Positions 15,408-22,252 of a stretch of DNA of 64,000 nucleotides are shown in pieces. Every line of letters begins with the position of its first letter. Position 1 is the stretch's first letter. Source of the stretch: CAUZIZ01 sp965222655 (lineage in GTDB: Bacteria; Acidobacteriota; UBA6911; RPQK01; JAJDTT01); NCBI GenBank assembly GCA_965222655.1, contig CBDCUP010000018.1, positions 434,001 through 498,000 of the forward strand. Direction: 5' to 3'. Under the pieces are notes generated by a model. It saw only the letters and a list, made by a program, of their open reading frames with translations, searched no databases and had not been told where the DNA came from. A program made the translations under genes and the position numbers.

Positions 15408-17499
15408 ACAGATCCGCTTTCGTTTGACGGGTGACGCCACCCAGCTCACGAAGGCCACCAAGAGCGGTAAGCGGGGGCTGAATGACCTAGATTCGGCATC
15501 GAAGAAGACCGGCTCTTCTCTCTCAGGCATCTCTGACGTAGCCGCCGGCGTTGCGGGTGGAATCGGTATTGCCGTGGCCGCAATCGGCGCCATGGTGCTC
15601 GTGACGAAGCAGCTCGGCGACGCCCTGGCCGACGCCGTGATGGAAACGGCCGAGATTCAAGACTCGATCGCCAAGCTGTCCAAGAGCGTTGGCGTCGGGG
15701 TTGAGACTCTCAGCGCCTACCGCCTGGCCGCCGAGCTGTCCGGCACGACCATGGACAAACTCGGCAACGGGCTCAAGCGCCTGTCTGCCAACATCGACGA
15801 CGTAGCGAAGGGCACTGGGACAGCAAAGGACACTTTCGAAGCTCTGGGGGTCGCTGTCACTGATTCAGCGGGGAATCTGCGCTCTGCCGATGACGTGATG
15901 AAGGATGTGGCCGACCGCTTCGCTCTCATGAAGGATGGGACGGCGAAAACTGCCGCCGCCATGGACATCTTTGGCAAGGCCGGCACCGACCTGATTCCGA
16001 TGCTCAATGCGGGGCGAACCGGCCTGGACGAGATGACCCAGCAGGCACGCGATTTGGGCATCGTTTTCGATGAGGAGACAGCCGCCAAAAGCGAGCGGTT
16101 GAACGACAACCTGTTGCTGCTCGACATGGCCCTGGAAGGGGTCAAGATGCGGATTGGGGAAGCCCTGATTCCCATACTGAACGTCTTGATTGAGGCGTTC
16201 ACCGGAAACAGCGATGCGATGCGGGGTCTCCAGGAACTGGCAAAAGCAACCGCCCAAGGTCTGCTGACAGTCATCAACCTGATTGCTACCGGTGCTCGCG
16301 CTTTGCTCTCGCTCAGACAGGACTTGATGGAAACCATTGTGTCCGCCGGCGAGACTCTAGGGCCCATCGTGCCGAAAGGGCTCGTGGATGCTGCCAAGCT
16401 TGAGCTGGATGTTCTCAAGGGGTCCATAGCGGCCCTGGATGGAGTGGCCGCGGCAACCAAGGCGGGCCTGGATGCGTTTCAGGGTGGACTCGGAGACACG
16501 GGAGACGCTTTTCGCAATCTGTCAGATGCTGGCGGCGATGCGACCGAATCGCTGCTTGAACGGCTGCGGCAGCAACAGGAAGCAATGCGGGCCCACCTGG
16601 CGGCAGTCAGTGCGCTCAACCAGAAACTCAACGCCATGGCTCAGGAGAACAAGGGGCTCAGCGGAATCATGCCAGAGCCCCCGAAGCTTAGCGCCGCTGA
16701 AGCAACAAAGGGTCTGGGGAAAATCGGGTTGGACCTACCGAAGATGAAACCGTTCGACTTCGGACTGGGTGAAGCTATCAACACCAAGGGTCTCACTGGA
16801 ATCACTGAGGGAATCCAGAACACCGGCTTCCTTGGCGCACCAAGCAATATCAACTTCGAAACAGGCGAGGTGAAGGAGCAGCGGGAGAAGACCTTGGCTG
16901 AGCTGGCCCGCATGACTGAGGCCATGAAGCCGACCGGTGCGGCGCTTGAGAAGTTGAGCAGCGGTCTGATGGGTGCGGGTGATGGGTTGGCGAACTTCGC
17001 AACGACAGCCGGGGAGATGGGCTCACTAATGGGCAAGTCAATGGACGGGCTCTTTGGTGCCATGAACAAGATCGCCCAGGGTGGCGGCATGGTGGCCAAG
17101 CTCTTGGGTCTCGCCGGAATGATTCCAGGTTTTGGCATTGCTGCGCAGATTGGCAAGCAGGTTGCCGGGATATCAAGCAAGTTCTCTCTCGCTGGTGGTG
17201 GAATCATCACCGAGCCTTCGGTTGGCATGACCGCAAGCGGGACCGAGTTTCAGATAGGTGAGGCAGGACCCGAAGCTATTGTCCCACTCAGTGAGTTGAG
17301 TGGTGGCGGCGGTGGAGGACGACTGACGCCGGGAGATGCTGAGCTGATAGCAGCGGCGGTAACTTCACAGTTCTCTACCATGTCGCCGGGTCTGGCTGTC
17401 GTTCAGGGAGTCGGCGAGAAGGGCGGACTGTTCACCATCGCATCGGACGGAGACAAGAAGAAGTTTTCGCAGTCTGCCTTCCAGGGGAGCGTCTTATGA
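15400..17499 (+). CDS. Tail tape measure protein (satellite copy)
   Basis: This 699-residue protein is typical of tape measures. It has an Ala/Gly-rich hydrophobic segment (about residues 45-75: VAGGIGIAVAAIGAMVLV), a lysozyme-less TIGR01760-like core (TLSAYRLAAELSGTTMDKLG), and a Gly-rich tail. Its last 100 residues (GIITEPSVGMTASGTEFQIG, GEAGPEAIVPLSEL, SDGDKKKFSQSAFQGSVL) match the end of the outer-prophage tape measure. Tape measure length sets siphophage tail length, so its presence in an element without tail tube genes is notable. Confidence 0.85.
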   Translation: MAEQIRFRLTGDATQLTKATKSGKRGLNDLDSASKKTGSSLSGISDVAAGVAGGIGIAVAAIGAMVLVTKQLGDALADAVMETAEIQDSIAKLSKSVGVGVETLSAYRLAAELSGTTMDKLGNGLKRLSANIDDVAKGTGTAKDTFEALGVAVTDSAGNLRSADDVMKDVADRFALMKDGTAKTAAAMDIFGKAGTDLIPMLNAGRTGLDEMTQQARDLGIVFDEETAAKSERLNDNLLLLDMALEGVKMRIGEALIPILNVLIEAFTGNSDAMRGLQELAKATAQGLLTVINLIATGARALLSLRQDLMETIVSAGETLGPIVPKGLVDAAKLELDVLKGSIAALDGVAAATKAGLDAFQGGLGDTGDAFRNLSDAGGDATESLLERLRQQQEAMRAHLAAVSALNQKLNAMAQENKGLSGIMPEPPKLSAAEATKGLGKIGLDLPKMKPFDFGLGEAINTKGLTGITEGIQNTGFLGAPSNINFETGEVKEQREKTLAELARMTEAMKPTGAALEKLSSGLMGAGDGLANFATTAGEMGSLMGKSMDGLFGAMNKIAQGGGMVAKLLGLAGMIPGFGIAAQIGKQVAGISSKFSLAGGGIITEPSVGMTASGTEFQIGEAGPEAIVPLSELSGGGGGGRLTPGDAELIAAAVTSQFSTMSPGLAVVQGVGEKGGLFTIASDGDKKKFSQSAFQGSVL

Positions 17500-17684
17500 G
17501 CAAGCAAGTCCTGGCAGAAGCAGACCACCAGCGCAGGTTTCAAGCGCCGTTCTGTGTCCTTGCCTTACTGGCGGCAGAGATGCAACGACGAGAGGATGAG
17601 GACGGACTCTACACGCTCCAGAAGGCCTTTGACTCAATCCTGAAGCTCGCCGAGGAGCATGTACGACCCTACCGCATCAACTGA
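17496..17684 (+). CDS. Small helical protein, repeated-domain family
   Basis: The 62-residue frame starts at ATG 17496 with a 4-bp overlap (ATGA) with the tape measure stop. The core FCVLALLAAEMQRREDEDGL then LQKAFDSILKLAEE parallels segments in the proteins at 10496 and 11798. Unknown function. Confidence 0.5.
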   Translation: MSKQVLAEADHQRRFQAPFCVLALLAAEMQRREDEDGLYTLQKAFDSILKLAEEHVRPYRIN

Positions 17685-17687
17685 GTC

Positions 17688-18065
17688 ATGAAACTCGGGA
17701 TTTCCAACAACATAGACGCTGTCGTCTCGAAACTTCGCCGAGTGCCGCGACTGGTCCAGAGCGAGATGATGGCCGCTCAGCGAGACGGCGCCGAAAGAAT
17801 TATGCGCGCGTCGAAGCGGCGGACCCCAAGCAGAACGGGCCGCCTGGCTGAGAGTCACCGCGTTATCAAGACCAAGGATGGATACACCGTCTCGGTTGGA
17901 GATGAGGAGACTTGGTACGCGACCATAGTTCACGAAGACCTGAGCCTGACCCATGACGACGGTGAAGCCAAGTTCCTCGAGACTTCGGTGCTCGAGGAGA
18001 CGGAGAGCATCCGCCGGGACATTGCCAAGGCGACCGAGCGGGCGTTCAAGAAGGCGGACCTGTAA
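17688..18065 (+). CDS. HK97-gp10-like head-tail protein (satellite copy)
   Basis: The 125-residue protein has KRRTPSRTGRLAESHRV followed by WYATIVHEDLSLTHDDGEAK and FLETSVLEE. The outer-prophage gp10 homologue at 35106-35510 has the same blocks (KKRTPIQFRRLIESHRVG, WYAHIVHEDLSVNHPQGEAK). In intact phages this gene lies between the connector and the tail tube; here it is downstream of the tape measure, an unusual order. Its last base pair overlaps the HNH start. Confidence 0.75.
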   Translation: MKLGISNNIDAVVSKLRRVPRLVQSEMMAAQRDGAERIMRASKRRTPSRTGRLAESHRVIKTKDGYTVSVGDEETWYATIVHEDLSLTHDDGEAKFLETSVLEETESIRRDIAKATERAFKKADL

Positions 18066-18406
18066 TGCCCTACCAGCTCAAACGACCCTGCGGCCAGCCC
18101 GGGTGCCCGAACCTCACGAATCGGGGCTACTGCAACAACCACAGACGGACTAGGCGGGGCAGTGCCGCAGCACGGGGCTATGGCGGACGCTGGCGGAAGT
18201 ACAGGTTGATGTTTCTGCGATCGCGGCCGCTATGTGTCGAGTGCGAGAAGGAAGGGCAGGTGACGGCAGCCACGGACATCGACCACATCCGACCTGTCCG
18301 GGGCAAGAATGACCCGCTTTTTTGGGAGCCGTCGAATCTGCAGCCGCTGTGTAAGTCGCACCACAGCCAGAAAACGATGAGGGAGAACGCCATTAGCGCC
18401 GGGTGA
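18065..18406 (+). CDS. HNH endonuclease (satellite copy 2)
   Basis: The 113-residue protein has an extra N-terminal zinc motif (CGQPGCPN...GYC..H) and then the HNH core: CVECEKEGQVTAATDIDHIR, NLQPLCKSHHSQKT. It is more divergent than the pair at 12084 and 21234. Its first 12 residues (MPYQLKRPCGQP) nearly match the orphan fragment at 20867. The start is in a TAATG overlap with the gp10-like gene. Confidence 0.8.
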   Translation: MPYQLKRPCGQPGCPNLTNRGYCNNHRRTRRGSAAARGYGGRWRKYRLMFLRSRPLCVECEKEGQVTAATDIDHIRPVRGKNDPLFWEPSNLQPLCKSHHSQKTMRENAISAG

Positions 18407-18521
18407 TACGAGCGCAAGCGGGCAGGTCGAAAGCACGGCGCGTTTTGAGCTCGTCGATTGTGGGGCATCTCAGCGCAATTTAGTCTTGCCATTCGCGGAT
18501 GTGTGGGTGTACGATGGTCGG

Positions 18522-18649
18522 GCTAACCAGAGAAAAGGACTTCTGATGATTCAGGTAATCGACTAGAATTTGAAACGGCCCTGACGCTGCGCCACCTTTC
18601 TCTGGTTAGCACCTTGAAAGGATCATCTGGCAAAGCGTCGGGGCTTTTT
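18522..18649 (+). ncRNA. Pseudoknot-like RNA element ending in a terminator
   Basis: GCTAACCAGAGAAA (18522-18535) is perfectly complementary to 18597-18610. A second stem pairs 18578-18593 (GCCC, GACGCT, GCC) with 18629-18644 (GGC, AGCGTC, GGGC), followed by TTTTT (18645-18649). The 5' arm of the second stem is inside the loop of the first and its 3' arm is outside, so the stems either form a pseudoknot or are alternatives. Leader attenuator or small RNA are both possible. It lies in the 313-bp gap between HNH and the gene at 18721. Confidence 0.5.
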
Positions 18650-18720
18650 GCGGAGCGGCCCGGCCTAGTGCAGACACACTCGACCGGACCTACCACCCGT
18701 AGCCTACAAAGGAGGCTGAG

Positions 18721-19047
18721 ATGGATTTTCGAATCATACCCACCGACCCCGACCGCTTTAGTCCCAACCCGAACCACCGAGACCTGGTCGACGAACTCCT
18801 GGACCCCGGCTACTGGGACGAGACGAACAAGCTGCCAGTGCTGGTCAGTCCTTGCCAGATGTACCACATCTACCGAACCATGTTCGCGTTCAGTGAGCTG
18901 GCGAAGATGTGCAAGCAATCGGGTGAAGAAACCGACTTCGGCGAAACCCTGTGGATTCTGAGCGACCACTTCTGCGAGCAATTGACTGAGCTGGAGCAGC
19001 AGCAGGTCAAAGTGTCCGCCATGGCGGACAAAGGGGGTGCCGAGTGA
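18721..19047 (+). CDS. Hypothetical protein near right end of satellite
   Basis: ATG 18721 follows AAAGGAGG at ideal spacing and opens a 108-residue frame. The C-terminal half (MFAFSELAKMCKQS then LWILSDHFCEQLTELEQQQ) resembles the pattern in the next gene (SLCELAETD, LGILGSHLLSLLEQIQ), so the two may be paralogues. No family was recognised. Its stop overlaps the next GTG by four bases. Confidence 0.55.
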   Translation: MDFRIIPTDPDRFSPNPNHRDLVDELLDPGYWDETNKLPVLVSPCQMYHIYRTMFAFSELAKMCKQSGEETDFGETLWILSDHFCEQLTELEQQQVKVSAMADKGGAE

Positions 19048-19295
19048 GTTATCTACCCCTGACAGAGCAGGAGAAGAAATACGCCTACGGCCCATTCGCG
19101 ACGCTGACCTTTTACCCGGTTCAGCTGAAAGCCCTGCAGGCGGTCGCCGACTCGCTTTGTGAGCTGGCCGAGACGGACCATGAATCGAACGTGCCCAGAT
19201 GCTCTCTGGGCATCCTGGGGAGTCATCTCTTGAGCCTGCTCGAGCAGATCCAGCACCAGCAAGGGGCTGAAAAGTGTTACCTAAGTGTTACCTAG
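19044..19295 (+). CDS. Small hypothetical protein at satellite right end
   Basis: GTG 19044 overlaps the preceding TGA and gives 83 residues. The last codons (CYLSVT, stop TAG) lie inside the TGTTACCTA repeats, so the gene end may be formed by the attachment site. Probable paralogue of the gene upstream. Function unknown. Confidence 0.5.
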   Translation: MSYLPLTEQEKKYAYGPFATLTFYPVQLKALQAVADSLCELAETDHESNVPRCSLGILGSHLLSLLEQIQHQQGAEKCYLSVT

Positions 19296-19296
19296 G
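19275..19296 (+). repeat. Two tandem 11-bp repeats, putative right att/arm site
   Basis: TGTTACCTAAG (19275-19285) and TGTTACCTAGG (19286-19296) match the triple repeat at 5750-5782 with one or two differences per unit. The distance to the left copy is 13.5 kb. Their orientation is direct, as expected for att sites flanking an integrated element. Confidence 0.6.
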
Positions 19297-19336
19297 GTGA
19301 AGATTCATCGATCTACACCGTTGGGATAAAGAGACT

Positions 19337-20452
19337 CTGGGGTATCCATTTAACCGGACTGAATGTAGGCTGAGGCGGTGGATCACCCTCGTGCTGGCAC
19401 GCACTATCCGAGGTCCGTGGGCGAGTTCCAGGCCTGGTTCCGCACCGATGCGGACTGTCTGGACTACTTGGAGTGGCTGCGATGGCCCGCTGGCTTCGCT
19501 TGCGCGGACTGCGGCCACGATGGTGGCTGGCGGCTGGGCGATGGGCGCTTCAGGTGCTCCGGGTGCGGCGGCCGTAGTTCGGTGACTGCGGGCACGATCT
19601 TTGACCGGACGCGCACGCCGCTCACGGTATGGTTCAATGCCTGCTGGCTGTTCGCCACGGGCAAAGACGGGATCTCGGCGCTGAGCCTGAAGCGGACGCT
19701 CGAGATCGGCTCCTACCAGACCGCGTGGGCCATGCTGCATCGGCTGCGGTCGGTGCTGGTGCGCCGGGGCCGCGACCGACTAGCCGGCATGGTGGAGGTG
19801 GATGAGACCTACATCGGCGGTGAGCAGCCGGGGCTGGCAGGTGGCCGGGCCAGGGGCAAGAAGGTGCTGACCGGCATCGCGGTGGAGGTCCGGGAGCCGA
19901 AAGGGCTTGGCCGCTGCCGCATGCTGCCGCTGGCTGATGCGTCGGCCGCGTCGCTGCACCCGTTCGTGACAGATCACGTTGAGCCGGGCGCGACGGTCTT
20001 CACCGACGGCTGGCAGGGTTACCACGGTCTGGAGAAGCTCGGCTACGTCCATGCTCGACGCAGCCAGCGGGCGGCCCGGGCCCGCGGGGAGGATACCGGC
20101 GAGCTACTGCCCGCGGTGCACCGTGTCGCCTCACTGGCCAAGCGGTGGCTGCTGGGCACCCACCAAGGATCGGTGGAGCCCGCCCACCTGGCCAGCTACC
20201 TGGATGAGTTCGTGTTCCGCTTCAACCGCCGACGCTCCCGAAGCCGCGGGATGGTCTTCTACCGGGTGCTCGAACTCGCCGCTGCCCACGAGCCGCTACG
20301 CTACCAGGACCTTATCGCCACCAAGCGGCCCCGGGCGGTGTCGCCCACGCCGCCCCAGGCGCGCGGGCACCCGCCGAGCCTGGATCGCCCTCCAGCGAAC
20401 CGCCCCTGGAGAACTGCCGGCCCGGATGGGTCCGGTTAAATGGATACCCCAG
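19337..20452 (+). mobile_element. Complete IS1595-family insertion sequence
   Basis: The element is 1116 bp with 23-bp perfect terminal inverted repeats that begin CTGGGGTATCCATTTAACCG (19337-19359 and 20430-20452). AAGAGACT flanks it on both sides (19329-19336 and 20453-20460), an 8-bp target duplication as usual for IS1595. It lies 40 bp outside the right repeat of the satellite and splits a reading frame that continues at 20462. Confidence 0.92.
19378..20439 (+). CDS. IS1595-family (ISXO2-like) transposase
   Basis: The 353-residue protein starts at GTG 19378. It has the N-terminal zinc ribbon (CADCGH...CSGCGG, residues 41-65), an HTH-like segment (SALSLKRTLEIGSYQTAWAM), and a catalytic DDE/DDN domain starting MVEVDETYIGG, then TVFTDGWQGY, then FRFNRRRSRSRG. 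The length is usual for the family. The stop codon lies in the right inverted repeat. It appears intact. Confidence 0.92.
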   Translation: MDHPRAGTHYPRSVGEFQAWFRTDADCLDYLEWLRWPAGFACADCGHDGGWRLGDGRFRCSGCGGRSSVTAGTIFDRTRTPLTVWFNACWLFATGKDGISALSLKRTLEIGSYQTAWAMLHRLRSVLVRRGRDRLAGMVEVDETYIGGEQPGLAGGRARGKKVLTGIAVEVREPKGLGRCRMLPLADASAASLHPFVTDHVEPGATVFTDGWQGYHGLEKLGYVHARRSQRAARARGEDTGELLPAVHRVASLAKRWLLGTHQGSVEPAHLASYLDEFVFRFNRRRSRSRGMVFYRVLELAAAHEPLRYQDLIATKRPRAVSPTPPQARGHPPSLDRPPANRPWRTAGPDGSG

Positions 20453-20461
20453 AAGAGACTT

Positions 20462-20683
20462 ATGGGATCGGGTTACTTGCCGAGAGTGCATGCGACGGGA
20501 AGAGGAGAGCGACAGGACACGGATGCCGTTCACGGTGAATCGACAGGCCCGACCATCTGTGCAGCCCGCCAGTCTAACCGGTTACGACAAGAACGAACAC
20601 GGGACCTGGGTAGAAAGTCGGCGGTTGGTAGAAGCAAGCGCGGTCAAACAGGGTCTACTCAGGAAACGACCATAGCGCGATGA
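20462..20683 (+). CDS. Hypothetical frame cut by IS1595
   Basis: ATG 20462 opens 73 codons of basic, Arg/Thr-rich sequence ending TQETTIAR, and its TGA overlaps the next ATG (ATGA at 20680). Without IS1595 the frame would extend upstream through IYTVGIKR, so the gene may have lost its start. It could be a poor-quality frame; the main support is the coupling to the next gene. Confidence 0.35.
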   Translation: MGSGYLPRVHATGRGERQDTDAVHGESTGPTICAARQSNRLRQERTRDLGRKSAVGRSKRGQTGSTQETTIAR

Positions 20684-20865
20684 CCTTCACTCTGGCACTG
20701 CTGCACCAACCGTTCCTCTTCGCCACTGGTGTGGACTTCGCCTGGAACTGGACATTCTCAGTCAGAGTCAGACAGCGAAGCGTTGGGATGCAGCTAGAGC
20801 TCTGGTACTTCCGGGGTGTGAAGGTGTGGACACTCTGGTCCAAGAACACACGGCTGCCGAGGTGA
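20680..20865 (+). CDS. Small hypothetical protein
   Basis: The 61-residue frame is aromatic-rich (GVDFAWNWTFSV, then LELWYFRGVKVWTLW). It is coupled by ATGA to the frame upstream and ends one base before the HNH-like start at 20867. No family was recognised. Confidence 0.35.
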   Translation: MTFTLALLHQPFLFATGVDFAWNWTFSVRVRQRSVGMQLELWYFRGVKVWTLWSKNTRLPR

Positions 20866-20866
20866 A

Positions 20867-20915
20867 ATGCCCTACCAGCTCGCAAGACCCTGCCGGCAGC
20901 CGGGCTGTCCCGGAG
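20867..20915 (+). pseudogene. Orphan N-terminal fragment of an HNH gene
   Basis: MPYQLARPCRQPGCPG matches the first residues of the HNH protein at 18065 (MPYQLKRPCGQPGCPN). The HNH core that should follow instead appears 320 bp downstream (21234-21554), with a small gene between. The HNH gene was probably split by an insertion of that small gene, or this is a recombination scar. Confidence 0.5.
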
Positions 20916-20947
20916 TTGAAGTCACAGGGGTAATTGGAGGTAGCACA

Positions 20948-21208
20948 ATGAGCAACGAAGCACAACAGCCGAAACCAGCCAGTGAGCAAAAGGAAGGTGT
21001 TGTGAATGCCAACCTGAGAGCCGACGTGATACAGCCCAGCGGACACGTCAAGGTACACGCAGAAATCCTGATGACGCCAGGTGCGGCCAAGGACTTCTTT
21101 CAGCAGCTAATTACAGAGATTGACAACGCTGGTAACCGTGTGCAGCTGGCAAGCCCAGGTGACTTAGGTAAGGTCAAGCACCACACACTGGCCCCACCCG
21201 GGCAATAG
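20948..21208 (+). CDS. Hypothetical phage protein
   Basis: ATG 20948 has GGAGG eight bases upstream and gives 86 residues. The N-terminus is Gln/Glu/Lys rich (NEAQQPKPASEQKEG), then comes a compact beta-like stretch (ADVIQPSGHVKVHAEILMTP) and GAAKDFFQQLITEI. No family was recognised. It sits between the two parts of an HNH gene. Confidence 0.55.
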   Translation: MSNEAQQPKPASEQKEGVVNANLRADVIQPSGHVKVHAEILMTPGAAKDFFQQLITEIDNAGNRVQLASPGDLGKVKHHTLAPPGQ

Positions 21209-21233
21209 TCCGCTAGGTTCTCTGCCAAAGCAG

Positions 21234-21554
21234 ATGCCATGCAGTCCTGACACCTTCGTGCCTGGGTGGTTGCAGCGTCAACGCCGGCACAGGCGGCGCC
21301 AGCGTGGATCATCGGCAACACGGGGCTATGGCAGACGCTGGCGCCGGTACCGGCTGGCGTATCTGACACACCACCCCTGTTGTGTGCACTGCGAGCAAGA
21401 CGGCCGCACGGTAGCCGCCACCGAGGTGGACCACATAGATGCGGTAAGCGGTCCAGACGATCCTAGATTCTGGGACCCAGACAACCATCAGAGACTTTGT
21501 AAGCCATGCCACGCACGCAAAACGGTCAAGGAGGACGGGGCACTTTCTCGGTAG
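21234..21554 (+). CDS. HNH endonuclease of the outer prophage
   Basis: The 106-residue protein has RGYGRRWRRYRLAYL, CVHC, AATEVDHIDAV, DNHQRLCKPCHARKT. It is directly upstream of the small terminase, the location of HNH proteins that assist terminase in HK97-like packaging. It is close to the satellite copy at 12084-12404. The start ATG 21234 lacks a good ribosome binding site, and the true start may have been upstream at the split fragment. Confidence 0.75.
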   Translation: MPCSPDTFVPGWLQRQRRHRRRQRGSSATRGYGRRWRRYRLAYLTHHPCCVHCEQDGRTVAATEVDHIDAVSGPDDPRFWDPDNHQRLCKPCHARKTVKEDGALSR

Positions 21555-21704
21555 CCGTTGGTTGATGGCAGAAGATACTGACCACCTGCTCGACAACGCT
21601 CCTAGGGGCAGGGGGGGTGCAATTGTTGAGCGGATCGGTGCCGTAGACCCGTGGGCGGGCGCGCTGCCCACAACGCGCTGAATAAATTTCAAGGGTAGGG
21701 AACT

Positions 21705-21785
21705 ATGTACGACCCAAAAACACTGGCGTTTCAAATCAAGCGGCGCTGGCAGCGTAGATTCGGGGTCGGAAAATGCCAGGCGTAA
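21705..21785 (+). CDS. Very short frame upstream of terminase
   Basis: ATG 21705 follows AGGGTAGGG and encodes 26 residues beginning MYDPKTLAFQIKRRWQRRFG. Short proteins starting MxDPKT are known near phage packaging genes, so this may be a truncated relative. It overlaps the small terminase start. Confidence 0.3.
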   Translation: MYDPKTLAFQIKRRWQRRFGVGKCQA

Positions 21786-22246
21786 AGGGTAGGTCAGGCG
21801 CACGGCGGAAGCCGTCCAACATTCGGCTGCTGGAAGGCAACCGTGGGAAGCGGCCCATACCGGTGGACGAACCGGCCCCACAATTGTCGAATGAAGTCCC
21901 CCCCAGGCCAGCGTATTTGTCTGATGAAGCGTCCGAAGAGTGGGACCGGATCGCGCCTGAGCTGTACCGGCTGGGCCTGCTGACGGTGCTGGACACCACG
22001 ACCCTGGCAGCCTATTGCCAGTGCTACAGGCGGTGGGTCCGGGCCGAGCGCCTGCTGGAGCGGGGCCTCACGGTCAAGGGCAGAAAACACCCGGCAGCCA
22101 CCATTGCCAAGGAATGCTTGCAGTTGATGCGTGGCTATATCGCCGAATTCGGCCTGGGCCCATCTGCCCGCGCCAGCCTGGGAACGATCAAACCGCCGAA
22201 GGGCACCGGTGGCAAAGGGTCCACCCTGAACGGAAACTGGGACTAG
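21773..22246 (+). CDS. terS: P27-family small terminase subunit
   Basis: The 157-residue protein has the P27 pattern: GRSGARRKPSNIRLLEGNRG, then ELYRLGLLTVLDTTTLAAYC and a C-terminal AKECLQLMRGYIAEFGLGPS. The small subunit recognises phage DNA and presents it to the large subunit. It is immediately followed by the large terminase gene. Confidence 0.85.
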   Translation: MPGVKGRSGARRKPSNIRLLEGNRGKRPIPVDEPAPQLSNEVPPRPAYLSDEASEEWDRIAPELYRLGLLTVLDTTTLAAYCQCYRRWVRAERLLERGLTVKGRKHPAATIAKECLQLMRGYIAEFGLGPSARASLGTIKPPKGTGGKGSTLNGNWD

Positions 22247-22252
22247 TCACCC

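Larger units (their letters stand above)
5750..19296 (+). mobile_element. Putative capsid- and tape-measure-carrying phage satellite nested in a prophage
   Basis: This 13.5-kb block is bounded by TGTTACCTAAA-type tandem repeats at 5750-5782 and 19275-19296. Its order is integrase, AlpA-type regulator, HTH protein, DUF3820-like protein, primase-helicase with adjacent iterons, SSB-tailed protein, TopoVI-A-like protein, HNH, protease-capsid, coiled coil, tail chaperone, tape measure, gp10-like protein, HNH and two small genes. The int-alpA-primase head is the hallmark layout of P4/PICI-like satellites of Gram-negative bacteria. It lacks terminase, portal, connectors (other than gp10-like), tail tube and tail tip, which are present in the surrounding prophage. 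The boundaries and satellite status are inferred from gene content; a degraded second prophage is the alternative. Confidence 0.6.

Noticed and set aside
18523..19095. 190-codon minus-strand frame over the RNA element and the gene at 18721
   Set aside because: The + strand genes have strong ribosome binding sites and coupled starts; the minus frame has neither.
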